NCBI RefSeq assembly: GCF_008711155.1
Contig: NZ_VUYQ01000011.1
Location: forward strand, 1 to 64,000
Length of the DNA stretch: 64,000 nt
Direction of reading: 5' to 3'
Origin: Dechloromonas sp. CZR5
GTDB taxonomy: Bacteria; Pseudomonadota; Gammaproteobacteria; Burkholderiales; Rhodocyclaceae
This document shows, in pieces, positions 47,635-55,945 of the stretch. The stretch's first letter is position 1, and each line of letters starts with the position of its first letter. The position numbers were made by a program, and so were the translations under genes. The notes under the pieces are model-generated. The model searched no databases, was not told the DNA's origin, and saw nothing but the letters and a program-made list of their open reading frames with translations.

Positions 47635-49272
47635 TTAGAAGTTGCGCGACACGTACATCCCGAAGAAATCGCGGTCCTTGTACGGCTGGTCATAGACGCG
47701 CGAACCGCCCCAGAACTTGGCGTAGTTCACGCCCGCCTGCCACTTGGCCGGGTTCTGCGTGAAGCTGACGATGAAGTTGGCCGACTTCGCCCCCTCCATG
47801 AACAGCGCCGCCGAATTCGGCGTCCGCCCGCTCACCGCCTGGAAGTAGTAGATCTCCGGCGTGACCTGCCAACCCGGGATCAGGTTGCCGTCGTAGGTCC
47901 AGCTGAAGTCCAGGTTGTAGCCCCAGGACAGCTTGTCGCCCACGGCTTCCGCGCTGTTGCTGGTGTTGAACTCCTGGCCCCAGGCCCAGACGCCGGCGCC
48001 CACCGGATCGTTGCCGTAGAACTTCTTCAGCTTCGGATAGTAGGTCGCCACGCCTTCGATCATCAGCGTCGCCGTCGAGGCATTGCCCAGCGCCTTCAGG
48101 ATGCCGCCGTAGTCGCCCGGCGTCATGCTGAGCAGGCCGGTCAGGTGCCACTGGAATTTCTTCTCGTCCACCCAGCAGCGGCCGTCGTTCGACGCACAGC
48201 CGAGGGCCGGATTGAGCGATACGGCATCCTTCGGACGGTAGGACAGCTCGGTGCCGACCGCCCAGTCGCCCAGCGGCATGTTGGCGGAAACGCCGTACAT
48301 CCGGCGGTCTTCGGCATATCGCCACTGCAGGTCGGTAGACTGGTTCGGGTTGATGAAAAGCTGCGGCGCCTTGTCGTGGTAGGCCATGGCATAGAAGCCG
48401 AGGTTCAGCTGGGTGCCCGACGGCTGCCAGCGCACGGCCGCGCCGTACTGGCCGGAGTCCTTGGCCTTGACGCGGTTGATGCCGTAGGTGCTGTCGCCAA
48501 CGCCCAGGCCGTTCACCTGCGACCAGTAGCTGCCGGTCGGCGGAAAGTAGTTGGCGTTCCAGGCCGCCTGATAGTAGGCCTCGACGTTCACCCCGTGCCC
48601 CAGCCCCGTCGCGAAACTGACAATGGGCGCCGGCAGGAAGACTTCCTTCAGCTGCGTGCCCGGCTGCGACAGGCGCATGATGTCCAGCGCGTTGGTCTGG
48701 TTGATGCCGCCCGGCAGGAACAGGCTCTCGCCCCAGCTGATCACCTGGTTACCGGCACGGACGCGGGCGCGCTGCTCGCCGACCGAGAATTCCTTGCTCA
48801 CCCACAGGTCGAGCAGGCGGGTCTTGAACTCCAGGTCGTCCCTGGCGTCGTCGGACAGCGAGGCGGCGTAGCCGTTGGGGCCGGTCGCCGCGCTGACGAA
48901 GCCGGTCGTCTTGGTCGCCGTGAAGTCGCGCAGCCAGCTGAAGCGGCCCATGAACTTCCAGTCGTCCGGCATCTTGAGCAGCAGTTCGTGCGTGCCCTTC
49001 AGGTAGGTCGTGAAAGCGTCGCCCTTCTTGTAGTTGATGTTGCCCTGATCGCCGACGCCCTGATAAGTCGTATTGCCGGTCGGCGCACCGTTGCCGGAAG
49101 CACCGGCAACGACCAGGTCGCTGGACGGCCCCTGGGCCCGGATACCGGTGCCCAGCGAGACGGTCGAGTCGAAGCTGCCGGAAATGCTCCCCGTTTCGAA
49201 GGTGAAGGCGGAGGCCGCCCCCGCGTAGCCGATCAGCGCTGCCAGAACGGTTTTCTTGAAAATATTGTGCAT
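47635..49272 (-). CDS. DUF1302 outer-membrane protein
   Basis: 545 aa. The signal peptide MHNIFKKTVLAALIGYAGAA is followed by a long Gly/aromatic-rich beta-strand protein that ends YVSRNF, the terminal Phe of outer-membrane barrels. The DUF1302 motifs (ISWGESLFLPGGINQTNALD) are clear. The family is co-encoded with DUF1329 and RND genes in many aromatic- and terpene-degrading bacteria. Its function is not established, but it may be a porin for hydrophobic substrates. Confidence 0.88.
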   Translation of the reverse strand: MHNIFKKTVLAALIGYAGAASAFTFETGSISGSFDSTVSLGTGIRAQGPSSDLVVAGASGNGAPTGNTTYQGVGDQGNINYKKGDAFTTYLKGTHELLLKMPDDWKFMGRFSWLRDFTATKTTGFVSAATGPNGYAASLSDDARDDLEFKTRLLDLWVSKEFSVGEQRARVRAGNQVISWGESLFLPGGINQTNALDIMRLSQPGTQLKEVFLPAPIVSFATGLGHGVNVEAYYQAAWNANYFPPTGSYWSQVNGLGVGDSTYGINRVKAKDSGQYGAAVRWQPSGTQLNLGFYAMAYHDKAPQLFINPNQSTDLQWRYAEDRRMYGVSANMPLGDWAVGTELSYRPKDAVSLNPALGCASNDGRCWVDEKKFQWHLTGLLSMTPGDYGGILKALGNASTATLMIEGVATYYPKLKKFYGNDPVGAGVWAWGQEFNTSNSAEAVGDKLSWGYNLDFSWTYDGNLIPGWQVTPEIYYFQAVSGRTPNSAALFMEGAKSANFIVSFTQNPAKWQAGVNYAKFWGGSRVYDQPYKDRDFFGMYVSRNF

Positions 49273-49302
49273 GGATTTACCCTCTATTTCCGTTCAGTTG
49301 GC

Positions 49303-50691
49303 TTAGCGCTCGCTGATGGCGCGCAGGTTGTCCGACGTGTAGAACCCTTCCTTCAGCTTCGGATCGCTGGCATCGACGAACCACTTCATGTCCTTGCCAC
49401 CACCCAGCGAGCTCTGGTCGACCAGATAGCGGTTGTCGATCAGGTTGTACTGAACGAATGCGGGGTTGTCGCAGCTGCCCGTCTCGTAAACCGGGATGAC
49501 GAAGCCTTCGCGCAGCTTCCACAGCTTGCCCTGGGCGTCGTAGTCCTCGGCGACGACGATGGCCCAGCTGTCCTCGTCGATGTAGAAGGTACGCTTCGGC
49601 GCAACGTGGCGGACGCCCGACTTGACGGTGGCCTCGACCACCCACACGCGGTGCAGCTCGTAACGACGATGGGTGCTATCGACGGCATTTTCCTTGGCGA
49701 CGTCGTTGAACTTCACGTTCGGGTCGTACATGCCGAAGGCGTTGTAGCCGACGATCATTTCCTTCTTGCCGACCAGCTTCCAGTCGAAGCGATCGATGGT
49801 GCCGTTGAACATGCGCGGCTCGTCCATCGTGTACTGGTTCTCGAAGCCAATCTGCGGTGCGTCATAGGCGTAGGTCGGCATGCGGCGGACGCGGCGCTGA
49901 CCCGGGAAGTAGTAGAAGACCTCGTTGGTCTTGTCGGTGAACACGGTGATCGCCAACGACTGACCGGCCAGCGCGGTCGGCGACTTGTAGGCGAAGTAGG
50001 TGTAGTACTCGACCGGCGGCATACTGGAGAACTGGGTCGAACCCTTCTTGCCCCATGGGAAGAAGTAGGTCTGCGTCGAGGTTGCGGCAATCCACTCGCT
50101 GGAACCGGCGCGCGGCGACAGCGCGGTGTACAAGGTCGGCCATTCGAAACCGACACCGGCGTACTTCATCTTCACGTTCCACATCGCCTCCGTACCGGAG
50201 TGCGGCACCGGGAAGGGGATGCCCGGCACGGTGGCTTCCTTCAGGCTCCAGCCGTCGGCGCCGATCTTGGCGGTGGTGACGTTCTTCTTGGTGTTGTCGG
50301 CCACGAAGTCGGGATTGCCGCAGGTGCGGCGGGACGGATAGACATCCATCTTGTAGCCCTTGTTCTGCTTGATCAGCTGAACCTGGCCCGGCGACAGTTG
50401 CGATGCGTACTTGTCGACGTTGCTCGCATCGATCGAATACAGCGGCTTGTCGCCCTTGTGCTTCCAGGCGTCGGCGCGGCTCTTGCCGTAGCTCCAGCCG
50501 GAAGCCTGCGGCTCGTTACCGCCCCAGGCGGGAATGGAACCATCCTTGTTGGCGCCCTTCTCGGCACCGACCGGGGTCAGTTCCTTGCCGAGCTTGGCGG
50601 CATCGGCGTCCGTCCCGGCCTGGACGGAGAACGACGCGGAAAATACGGTAGCCAGGATCGCTGCGGCCCCGGCCTTCTTGAACATGATCAT
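49303..50691 (-). CDS. DUF1329 envelope protein
   Basis: 462 aa, first gene of the operon. A signal peptide (cleaved after SFSVQA) precedes the DUF1329 (LolB-like fold) domain with ELTPVGAEKGANKDGSIPAW and FYYFPGQRRVRRMPTYAYD. The ATG at 50691 has AGGAGG 5 bp upstream; the second ATG (50685) is too distant. It probably works with the DUF1302 barrel in the outer membrane. Upstream lie a motif shared with the amine dehydrogenase promoters and an FNR-like box. Confidence 0.9.
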   Translation of the reverse strand: MIMFKKAGAAAILATVFSASFSVQAGTDADAAKLGKELTPVGAEKGANKDGSIPAWGGNEPQASGWSYGKSRADAWKHKGDKPLYSIDASNVDKYASQLSPGQVQLIKQNKGYKMDVYPSRRTCGNPDFVADNTKKNVTTAKIGADGWSLKEATVPGIPFPVPHSGTEAMWNVKMKYAGVGFEWPTLYTALSPRAGSSEWIAATSTQTYFFPWGKKGSTQFSSMPPVEYYTYFAYKSPTALAGQSLAITVFTDKTNEVFYYFPGQRRVRRMPTYAYDAPQIGFENQYTMDEPRMFNGTIDRFDWKLVGKKEMIVGYNAFGMYDPNVKFNDVAKENAVDSTHRRYELHRVWVVEATVKSGVRHVAPKRTFYIDEDSWAIVVAEDYDAQGKLWKLREGFVIPVYETGSCDNPAFVQYNLIDNRYLVDQSSLGGGKDMKWFVDASDPKLKEGFYTSDNLRAISER

Positions 50692-50790
50692 TTCAACCTC
50701 CTGTGTGGTGAACAGAGACCAACCCCTCCGGCCGGCCGCAACCAATTTCACTGGTTGGAGGCAGTGTAGAAATTGCCCCCCGCTGCCCGT

Positions 50791-50806
50791 TATCAAAAAT
50801 CGGCAA
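50791..50806. promoter_or_regulatory. TATCAARAATCGG motif upstream of the DUF1329 operon
   Basis: TATCAAAAATCGGCAA starts 100 bp before the DUF1329 start codon. It matches the two sites at the amine dehydrogenase divergent promoters (58350-58364 and 58418-58432) and has the same orientation relative to the gene. Likely binding site of a shared activator. Confidence 0.6.
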
Positions 50807-50812
50807 CTTTTA

Positions 50813-50826
50813 TTGATCCAGATCAG
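50813..50826. promoter_or_regulatory. FNR/ANR-like box
   Basis: TTGATCCAGATCAG matches the FNR consensus TTGAT-N4-ATCAA at 9 of 10 defined bases. It lies about 120 bp before the DUF1329 start, next to the TATCAARAATCGG site. Oxygen-linked control is possible; a single site of this length could be chance. Confidence 0.35.
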
Positions 50827-50862
50827 ATCGGGCTTGGCGGCACGGGGGATGAACGGCTCGGC

Positions 50863-51237
50863 TTGTCGCGACCCAAGCCGAGCCACGACAAGCTGGAAGC
50901 GGCCATTCGCTAGCTGCTGGCTGATACGAAGAAAGGGGAATCGGAAAAACTGTTCGTCGAAATCGGGGCACTCGCCACCCGCGACCCGATCGGCCGCTAA
51001 ATATTCGACAGGATGTACAGCCACCACCGCGCCAACCTGGCCCGCCTGATCGCCGCCGCCAACCCGGCGTTGGCGGAAAAGGAGGTTCACCTACGCGCCG
51101 CCCTCATCGCCATGCAGATCGAGGGTTTGATGCTGCTCATCTCGGAAAACAAGCCCCGCCATGCGGAACTGGAAGGGATCGAGGAAGCCTGCGTCGCCGC
51201 GACCATGGGCATTGCGCTCGGGAATGCTGGCACCTAA
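50863..51237 (+). pseudogene. Decayed TetR-family regulator
   Basis: One frame reads SRPKPSHDKLEAAIR, a TetR N-terminus, then a TAG stop (50911-50913), then ADTKKGESEKLFVEIGALA and a TAA stop (50998-51000). It continues as the TetR C-terminal part starting at FDRMYSHHRANLARLIAAAN and ends at 51237. The helix-turn-helix stretch expected after EAAIR (about 30-40 residues) is missing. Two stops in frame plus the deletion make it a non-functional remnant. It probably once controlled the divergent DUF1329 operon. Confidence 0.75.
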
Positions 51238-51432
51238 GCGGAGGAAATTTCTTCAGCAAGAACGCCCGCTTCCAAATGACGCAGCGCCGATAGCCAAAAC
51301 CGGTTACTGAAAATTGCCCCAAAAAGTGAACATTCCAGCATCCTTCCCGGTATCCATTGTGGTGGAGTTGTTTTTTACAACCTCACCGATGCTCCTTCCT
51401 TGCGCCACGCGCAATTCGGAAAGCATAATTGG

Positions 51433-51448
51433 CGATAAATATTTATCG
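51433..51448. promoter_or_regulatory. 16-bp perfect palindrome before the orphan gene pair
   Basis: CGATAAATATTTATCG lies 43 bp upstream of the gene at 51491. CGTTATAC occurs just after it and again 6-13 bp before the start codon. The arrangement suits an operator over a promoter. The region 51238-51490 otherwise holds no gene. Confidence 0.5.
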
Positions 51449-51490
51449 TTATACGGCCCCAGCGGGTCCGTTTAATAACCGTTATACATC

Positions 51491-51985
51491 ATGACTACCA
51501 CTATCTCTGATTACCCAAACGTTGCCGAACTGCTAGCAAATCTCGGATGTACCTATCCAGAGGGCGTAGCTCTATTGCCAATAAATTTTGAGTCCGCCAC
51601 ATCAATCGCCGAATTCAAGCAGGTTTCAGAGGCTTCGACAGTAAAAACACTACTTCGAAATGCCTCTATCCCATATGGCGAGATTTTCGATAGATCCAAG
51701 AAGCCACCATACGTCCAAAACAACTCGTTTGAGTGGATCGCTCCAACGATATTTGTCTCAGCTGGGCTGATATCTGGAGACGCAAACTACATCTCGGTCG
51801 CATTGAACGTAATCTCGAATTACGCCACTGACTTCTTCAAGGGAATATCTGGTGGTAAGTCAATCAAACTCGAAGTTGTAATAGAAAAGACCAAGTCGAA
51901 GACGTGCAAGAAGATTACATACCAGGGAGATGTTGACGGGCTAAAAAACCTTCCAGAAATCATCCGAGAGATTGCCGATGAATAG
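51491..51985 (+). CDS. Hypothetical protein, 164 aa, in a lower-GC patch
   Basis: The protein starts MTTTISDYPNVAELLANLGC and has a short hydrophobic stretch near residues 85-115 (FEWIAPTIFVSAGL to NVISNYATDFF). The C-terminus is a Lys/Ile-rich strand-helix unit (KKITYQGDVDGLKNLPEIIR). I do not recognise the family. Its codon use (many A/T third positions) differs sharply from the surrounding catabolic genes, which suggests transfer. Its end overlaps the start of the next gene, so the two form a pair. Confidence 0.7.
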   Translation: MTTTISDYPNVAELLANLGCTYPEGVALLPINFESATSIAEFKQVSEASTVKTLLRNASIPYGEIFDRSKKPPYVQNNSFEWIAPTIFVSAGLISGDANYISVALNVISNYATDFFKGISGGKSIKLEVVIEKTKSKTCKKITYQGDVDGLKNLPEIIREIADE

Positions 51986-52643
51986 CTCATTACCGGCATT
52001 CGTGGCCGAGTTCAATGAACTGGTCAAGGAATCGGAAAATATGCTTTTGATTACACGGGATAGTGAGCTACAACGTGCAGCTTGCTCAGCTTTAGAGGAT
52101 GCTCTTAAACGTACGCATATCGAAAAGCAGAAAGCCATTGCCCGTTTCGACGAGGACTACGCAAACTTGCTTCTCGGCTGCGAGTCTGTTGCTCACGCCC
52201 TTTTAGCGGAACTAAACATGTGGCTTCTCTTGAAAGAAGAGAAGCCCGACGAAGCTTGGAATCATCTCGTGGACGCTCAGATGGCATCGATCTATGCGGC
52301 ACGCGCTCACGATGGTTTCCGCCATCTTGAGCACCACCATCAGCGACTAGAGGCAATTGAACACTTGGTGTTTCCTCGCCAAGTATTCGTTAGTTCGGGA
52401 ATGCTTGTCGGGTTCCAGGAGTGCTCTATTTGTCGTCGGGATTACGACGGCTGTGAGCATTTGGTTGGAAGGCCCTACATGGGGCAGTTCTGTTACATCA
52501 TCGCTCGCGACATTGACCTCGACCATGTTGCGATCGTTGAACATCCCGCCGACAAGAGATGCCGAGTTGAGCGGTTTAACGCTGAAGGCGGCACACGCAA
52601 TCGAATGACATGGAAAATCGAGCCAGATGCCACTGATGCATAG
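51978..52643 (+). CDS. Hypothetical protein with Cys/His cluster, 221 aa
   Basis: Starts at ATG 51978 (MNSSLPAFVAEFNELVKESE), overlapping the preceding gene by 8 bp; GAGAG lies upstream. The N-terminal two thirds are predicted helical. A Cys/His-rich segment (ECSICRRDYDGCEHLVG, then a Cys in GQFCYII) may bind zinc. No known family is recognised. Coupling to the 164-aa gene suggests a two-gene module. GC is lower than that of the neighbouring operons. Confidence 0.68.
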   Translation: MNSSLPAFVAEFNELVKESENMLLITRDSELQRAACSALEDALKRTHIEKQKAIARFDEDYANLLLGCESVAHALLAELNMWLLLKEEKPDEAWNHLVDAQMASIYAARAHDGFRHLEHHHQRLEAIEHLVFPRQVFVSSGMLVGFQECSICRRDYDGCEHLVGRPYMGQFCYIIARDIDLDHVAIVEHPADKRCRVERFNAEGGTRNRMTWKIEPDATDA

Positions 52644-52701
52644 CCTTGCAGTCGCACAGGCCGCTCACTTCCACAACTAGGCCTCATTCATCCAAGCACC
52701 T

Positions 52702-53166
52702 ATGGCAGGCTTTCTCAAGAAACTCTTCTCGAACGCTCCAAGCCCAACTACACCGCAATCGCTCTACTTCACGGATGGTGCGGCTGCGTTCAGGTTCGCC
52801 TGCACATCACTGCAATGCGAGTTATTTGCAAAGGCCATGCTCCCTGCGTTGGTCCTAAACGCAGTCGAGGCCTTGGGAGCCGAAAATCCCGTTGTCATCC
52901 TGCCCAATAGAACGCAAATGCTCGCTCTGCGCGTCGCCTCCAAAGATGGCGGTTTCCTTGTCCTAGCTGGTTCACTCTCCGCCAACGGCCCTTCGCTGCA
53001 CCCCGGCGATCTCGTAGCGTGGCACGCCGGCCAACCGATTGAGCATGAGACAGCGGAGCTTGCGAAAGACCCTCGCTCGCAGTGGGTGGGAATCGTCGTC
53101 GCGAAGCTCAAGCCCGAATACGCATTCAATAAGGGCTGGGCAATTGCTGAGCCTTTTCGCCCTTGA
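52702..53166 (+). CDS. Hypothetical protein, 154 aa
   Basis: Starts MAGFLKKLFSNAPSPTTPQS with a short amphipathic basic N-terminus. It then has an alternating strand/helix pattern with VVILPNRTQMLALRVASKDG and GWAIAEPFRP at the end. No signal peptide or membrane helix is clear. The family is unknown. The ribosome site is weak. It follows the Cys/His gene by 58 bp in the same orientation. Confidence 0.6.
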   Translation: MAGFLKKLFSNAPSPTTPQSLYFTDGAAAFRFACTSLQCELFAKAMLPALVLNAVEALGAENPVVILPNRTQMLALRVASKDGGFLVLAGSLSANGPSLHPGDLVAWHAGQPIEHETAELAKDPRSQWVGIVVAKLKPEYAFNKGWAIAEPFRP

Positions 53167-53220
53167 GGCCTACCCCATCGTTGCAGCCGACGTTAGCACC
53201 GTGAAAATATCTCTTCACAT

Positions 53221-53259
53221 CGCGCCTTACCTACTGCCCAACATCTAGGCTAAGGCGCG
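53221..53259. repeat. Inverted repeat at the right edge of the orphan patch
   Basis: CGCGCCTTA (53221-53229) and TAAGGCGCG (53251-53259) are perfect 9-bp arms with a 21-nt loop. On the plus strand TCTTTAG follows shortly after, so it may end transcription of the orphan genes. It is also close to where GC content returns to that of the catabolic genes. The 257-bp stretch 53167-53423 holds no gene that I can support. Confidence 0.5.
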
Positions 53260-53423
53260 GTCTTTAGTAGTTTGGATGCTCAGGCGGTAAGTCGGCTCTC
53301 GCTCCTCACCTAGCATTCCTGAGAGTCGGGTCTTTCAAAGCTCGAAGACAGGGCCCCTTGACTTAGCTGAGTCGAGCAAAAAACTTCCATTTCCCTCTCG
53401 CGACACAGCACTCCAGAAGCAAA

Positions 53424-54482
53424 TCAACCACGAATTGCGGACACCCGCTTGAAATAGCTCCCAACCACCACCATCAGCGGAAAGGTCACGGCGAGCATGG
53501 CGGAGGCGAGCCATAGTTCCAGCGGGTAGGTCGGGCCGCCTGACGGCAGCGCAAAGTGGCGCTGGGCCAGCGATTCGTACAGGCTCAGCATGGCGACTGC
53601 CAGCCCGACGGCGGCGCCGTTGAGGATCAGGCCGCGCCACGGTTGCGGCAGTTTCAGTGCCGGCACGCCATCAAACATGACGAGCAGGATGAAGTAGCCG
53701 AAATTGACGGTGACGCAAATGCGGACCATGAACAGCACCTGGTCCATGCCCTGCCCGACGAAAACCGTCCACAGGCCGCCGGCCACGGCGACGATCAGGG
53801 CCAGGGCGAGCAGGCCGAATACCGGCTGTTTGCCCAGCAACGCCACCTTGCCGGCGAGCGCACTCACCGGCCAGAAATCGAACAGCACCAGCCCGAGTAC
53901 CGGCACCAGCATGGCGATACTGAAGACCAGCGGAATCCAGGCCATGAAGAGGCCCTGCGGGTCGAGTTCGGGGCGGTAGAACGGTGCTTCGGCCAGGAAA
54001 CCGAAATCGAACAAGCCGCGGAACAAGGCGTAGGCCAGCGCATAGGCGGCGAGCAGCAGCGCCCCGCCCATCAGGCCGGGGTGGCGGATTGCCGGAGCGA
54101 AGGGCCAGCATTGCAGCGGCACGACGAGGACCAGCATCACCGCCACGGAAAAGATCAGGTACATGATCAGGAAGGGTGTCGGCAGATCCATGCCGCCCCC
54201 GACCGTCCGCCAGGCGAGATAGGCGACGGCAGCGCCGACCAGCACATTAAGCCCGGTGAAGGCGATGCCGCGCAGCGGTTGCGGCAAATCGGCCAGCCGC
54301 TTGGGATAGCTGGACTGCCACACGAGGCTGATGACGATCTGCGCCGGCACCATGGCGACGAGGATAACGGTACCCCAACCGGTCAGCCATTCCGGGCTGA
54401 CCTGCAGGCAGAAGAAAAGCGAGGCGAAGACCGCCCCCGCCGTGGCGATGACGCCACGGCGCAAGGATTGCAAAGCGTTCAT
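53424..54482 (-). CDS. Multi-pass membrane protein of the amine dehydrogenase operon
   Basis: 352 aa with about ten hydrophobic helices (AVFASLFFCLQVSPEWLTGW, LIMYLIFSVAVMLVLVVPLQ and VFGLLALALIVAVAGGLW are examples). I recognise no named family. It is the last gene of the amine dehydrogenase operon, 11 bp after a cytochrome c gene. It could anchor electron transfer to the membrane or aid maturation or transport. That is inferred from position only. Confidence 0.8.
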   Translation of the reverse strand: MNALQSLRRGVIATAGAVFASLFFCLQVSPEWLTGWGTVILVAMVPAQIVISLVWQSSYPKRLADLPQPLRGIAFTGLNVLVGAAVAYLAWRTVGGGMDLPTPFLIMYLIFSVAVMLVLVVPLQCWPFAPAIRHPGLMGGALLLAAYALAYALFRGLFDFGFLAEAPFYRPELDPQGLFMAWIPLVFSIAMLVPVLGLVLFDFWPVSALAGKVALLGKQPVFGLLALALIVAVAGGLWTVFVGQGMDQVLFMVRICVTVNFGYFILLVMFDGVPALKLPQPWRGLILNGAAVGLAVAMLSLYESLAQRHFALPSGGPTYPLELWLASAMLAVTFPLMVVVGSYFKRVSAIRG

Positions 54483-54493
54483 GGAAACTCCGG

Positions 54494-54940
54494 TTAGCGG
54501 ACCGCGCCGAGTTGGATGCTTTCGAGTTGCTTGACCAGCCGCACCCGCATGCCGGGAATGTCCTGCGGCACGCTGGCGCGATAACTGCGGACGTCGTCGG
54601 CGGTATAGGGTTTGAAGTCAGCCGGGATGCTGCTGCGCCCGATATTGCTCATCACCCAGTTGAGCAGGTCGGCCGTTTCGCCGTCGCCGAGCGGCGTGTT
54701 GAGCGTGCCCGGCACCTGCGACAGGTAGGCCCTGCCTTCCGGCACGCGCAGGAAATGACCGACCTCGTCGCGCATGCTGGGGATGCCGTTTTCCGGCGAG
54801 CCGGTGCCGTCGGCCTGATGGCAGCCCATGCAGTACAGACGGTAGTTCTTCTTGGCGGCATCGGCCATGGCCTCGCCGGACAGCAAGCCGGTCAGGCCGG
54901 CGAGCAGGAGGACGCTGCGGGTGATGGAAGCGAGGCGCAT
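54494..54940 (-). CDS. Monoheme cytochrome c (second of two)
   Basis: 148 aa, signal peptide cleaved after EAMA, one heme site C37-M-G-C40-H41. Met candidates for the sixth ligand are in GIPSMRDEVGHF. It is periplasmic. With the neighbouring cytochrome it probably takes electrons from the amine dehydrogenase towards the respiratory chain. Confidence 0.88.
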   Translation of the reverse strand: MRLASITRSVLLLAGLTGLLSGEAMADAAKKNYRLYCMGCHQADGTGSPENGIPSMRDEVGHFLRVPEGRAYLSQVPGTLNTPLGDGETADLLNWVMSNIGRSSIPADFKPYTADDVRSYRASVPQDIPGMRVRLVKQLESIQLGAVR

Positions 54941-54950
54941 GGCGTTTTCC

Positions 54951-55397
54951 TTACTGGGACGCGGCGCGCCAGGCGCGCAGTTCCTTGGCGGTCGGCTTCT
55001 TGGCGCGGGCGGCGGCCAGTTCGGCGGCGTCGATGGCCTTGAAGTCGGCCGGCAGTTCGGCGGCGTTGAAGGTGGTCAGCACGTAGTTGAGCACGGCGGC
55101 CAGTTCGGCATCGGAGAACTGCTGCCAGTTCGGCATGATGCCTTCGTAGAGCACGCCCTTCGATTCCATCTTGCCAGCCAGGCCGGCGATGACGATGCCG
55201 GGCAGGTACTTGCGCCCTTCGGGCACCGCCATGCGCTTGCCCAGCGTGCCGGCCAGCGGCGGCGCCAGGCCGAGCGCACCGACGCCATCCGGCTGGTGGC
55301 AGGCGGCGCAGTTGGCGTCGTAGACCGCCTTGCCATCCTGGGCGGAGGCCATGCCGGCGAGCAGCGCGCAGGCCACGGCAACCATCAGGCGCTTCAT
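54951..55397 (-). CDS. Monoheme cytochrome c (first of two)
   Basis: 148 aa, signal peptide MKRLMVAVACALLAGMASAQ and heme site C30-A-A-C33-H34. The NWQQFSDAELAAVLNYVLT helix is typical of class I cytochromes. A similar monoheme cytochrome gene follows the light-chain gene in characterised aau operons. The start overlaps the light-chain stop (ATGA). Confidence 0.9.
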   Translation of the reverse strand: MKRLMVAVACALLAGMASAQDGKAVYDANCAACHQPDGVGALGLAPPLAGTLGKRMAVPEGRKYLPGIVIAGLAGKMESKGVLYEGIMPNWQQFSDAELAAVLNYVLTTFNAAELPADFKAIDAAELAAARAKKPTAKELRAWRAASQ

Positions 55398-55942
55398 GAC
55401 TGCCCCTCTTCCAGGCCGACGATGATCGACACCGTGCAGTGGTAGTGGCTGCTCTGGTTGGCCATGCACCAGTTGATGTCGTTGTGCACGCCCATCCGGT
55501 AGCCCGGCCGTTCGCGGATGTTGGTATTGCAGAAGCAGCGGCCGCAGGAGGTCTTGCCGCAGCAATCGTTGTAGCTGACCAGATAGTCGCGGCCGTCGGC
55601 CGGGTTGTGACAGGTGCCGACCCAGGACACGGCGGAAGGCGTGCTGCCCGGCGGGCAGGTCGTCATCGTGCCGCCGCAGCAGGAGCACAGGAAGCCATCG
55701 ACGCTGCAATAACGCCAGTAGTCGCAATCGGTCTCGGTCGGTTCGCGCTTTTTCGGGGCGCTGCCGTGGCCGCCGGCGGCGTGGGCATTGTTGGTGCGAT
55801 CGAAGGGCAGCACCGGCAGCGCGAAGGCGCCGGCCACCAGCAGTTTGCTGACACCGACCAGGAAACCGCGCCGGCCGGTGTTGCTGGCTACCGCACGCGT
55901 CCGGCGTTCGGTGAAGCGGTCAAGTAATTTGAGGAAGTCCAT
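55394..55942 (-). CDS. aauA: Aromatic amine dehydrogenase light chain (TTQ subunit)
   Basis: 182 aa. A twin-arginine signal (NTGRRGFLVGVSK) precedes a very Cys-rich mature part (14 Cys), as in methylamine/aralkylamine dehydrogenase small subunits with six disulfides. W107 (SAVSWVGTC) and W158 (NDINWCMAN) are 51 residues apart, the spacing of the two tryptophans that form tryptophan tryptophylquinone. Tyramine, phenylethylamine or related amines are the expected substrates. It follows aauD by 3 bp. Confidence 0.95.
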   Translation of the reverse strand: MDFLKLLDRFTERRTRAVASNTGRRGFLVGVSKLLVAGAFALPVLPFDRTNNAHAAGGHGSAPKKREPTETDCDYWRYCSVDGFLCSCCGGTMTTCPPGSTPSAVSWVGTCHNPADGRDYLVSYNDCCGKTSCGRCFCNTNIRERPGYRMGVHNDINWCMANQSSHYHCTVSIIVGLEEGQS

Positions 55943-55945
55943 GGC

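Noticed and set aside
47587..50769. A 1,060-codon open frame on the plus strand opposite DUF1302 and DUF1329
   Set aside because: Antisense shadow. The minus strand has signal peptides, good ribosome sites and known families.
53221..53259. Inverted repeat as an integron attC site
   Set aside because: The arms lack the conserved GTTRRRY and RYYYAAC ends, and no integrase gene is seen.
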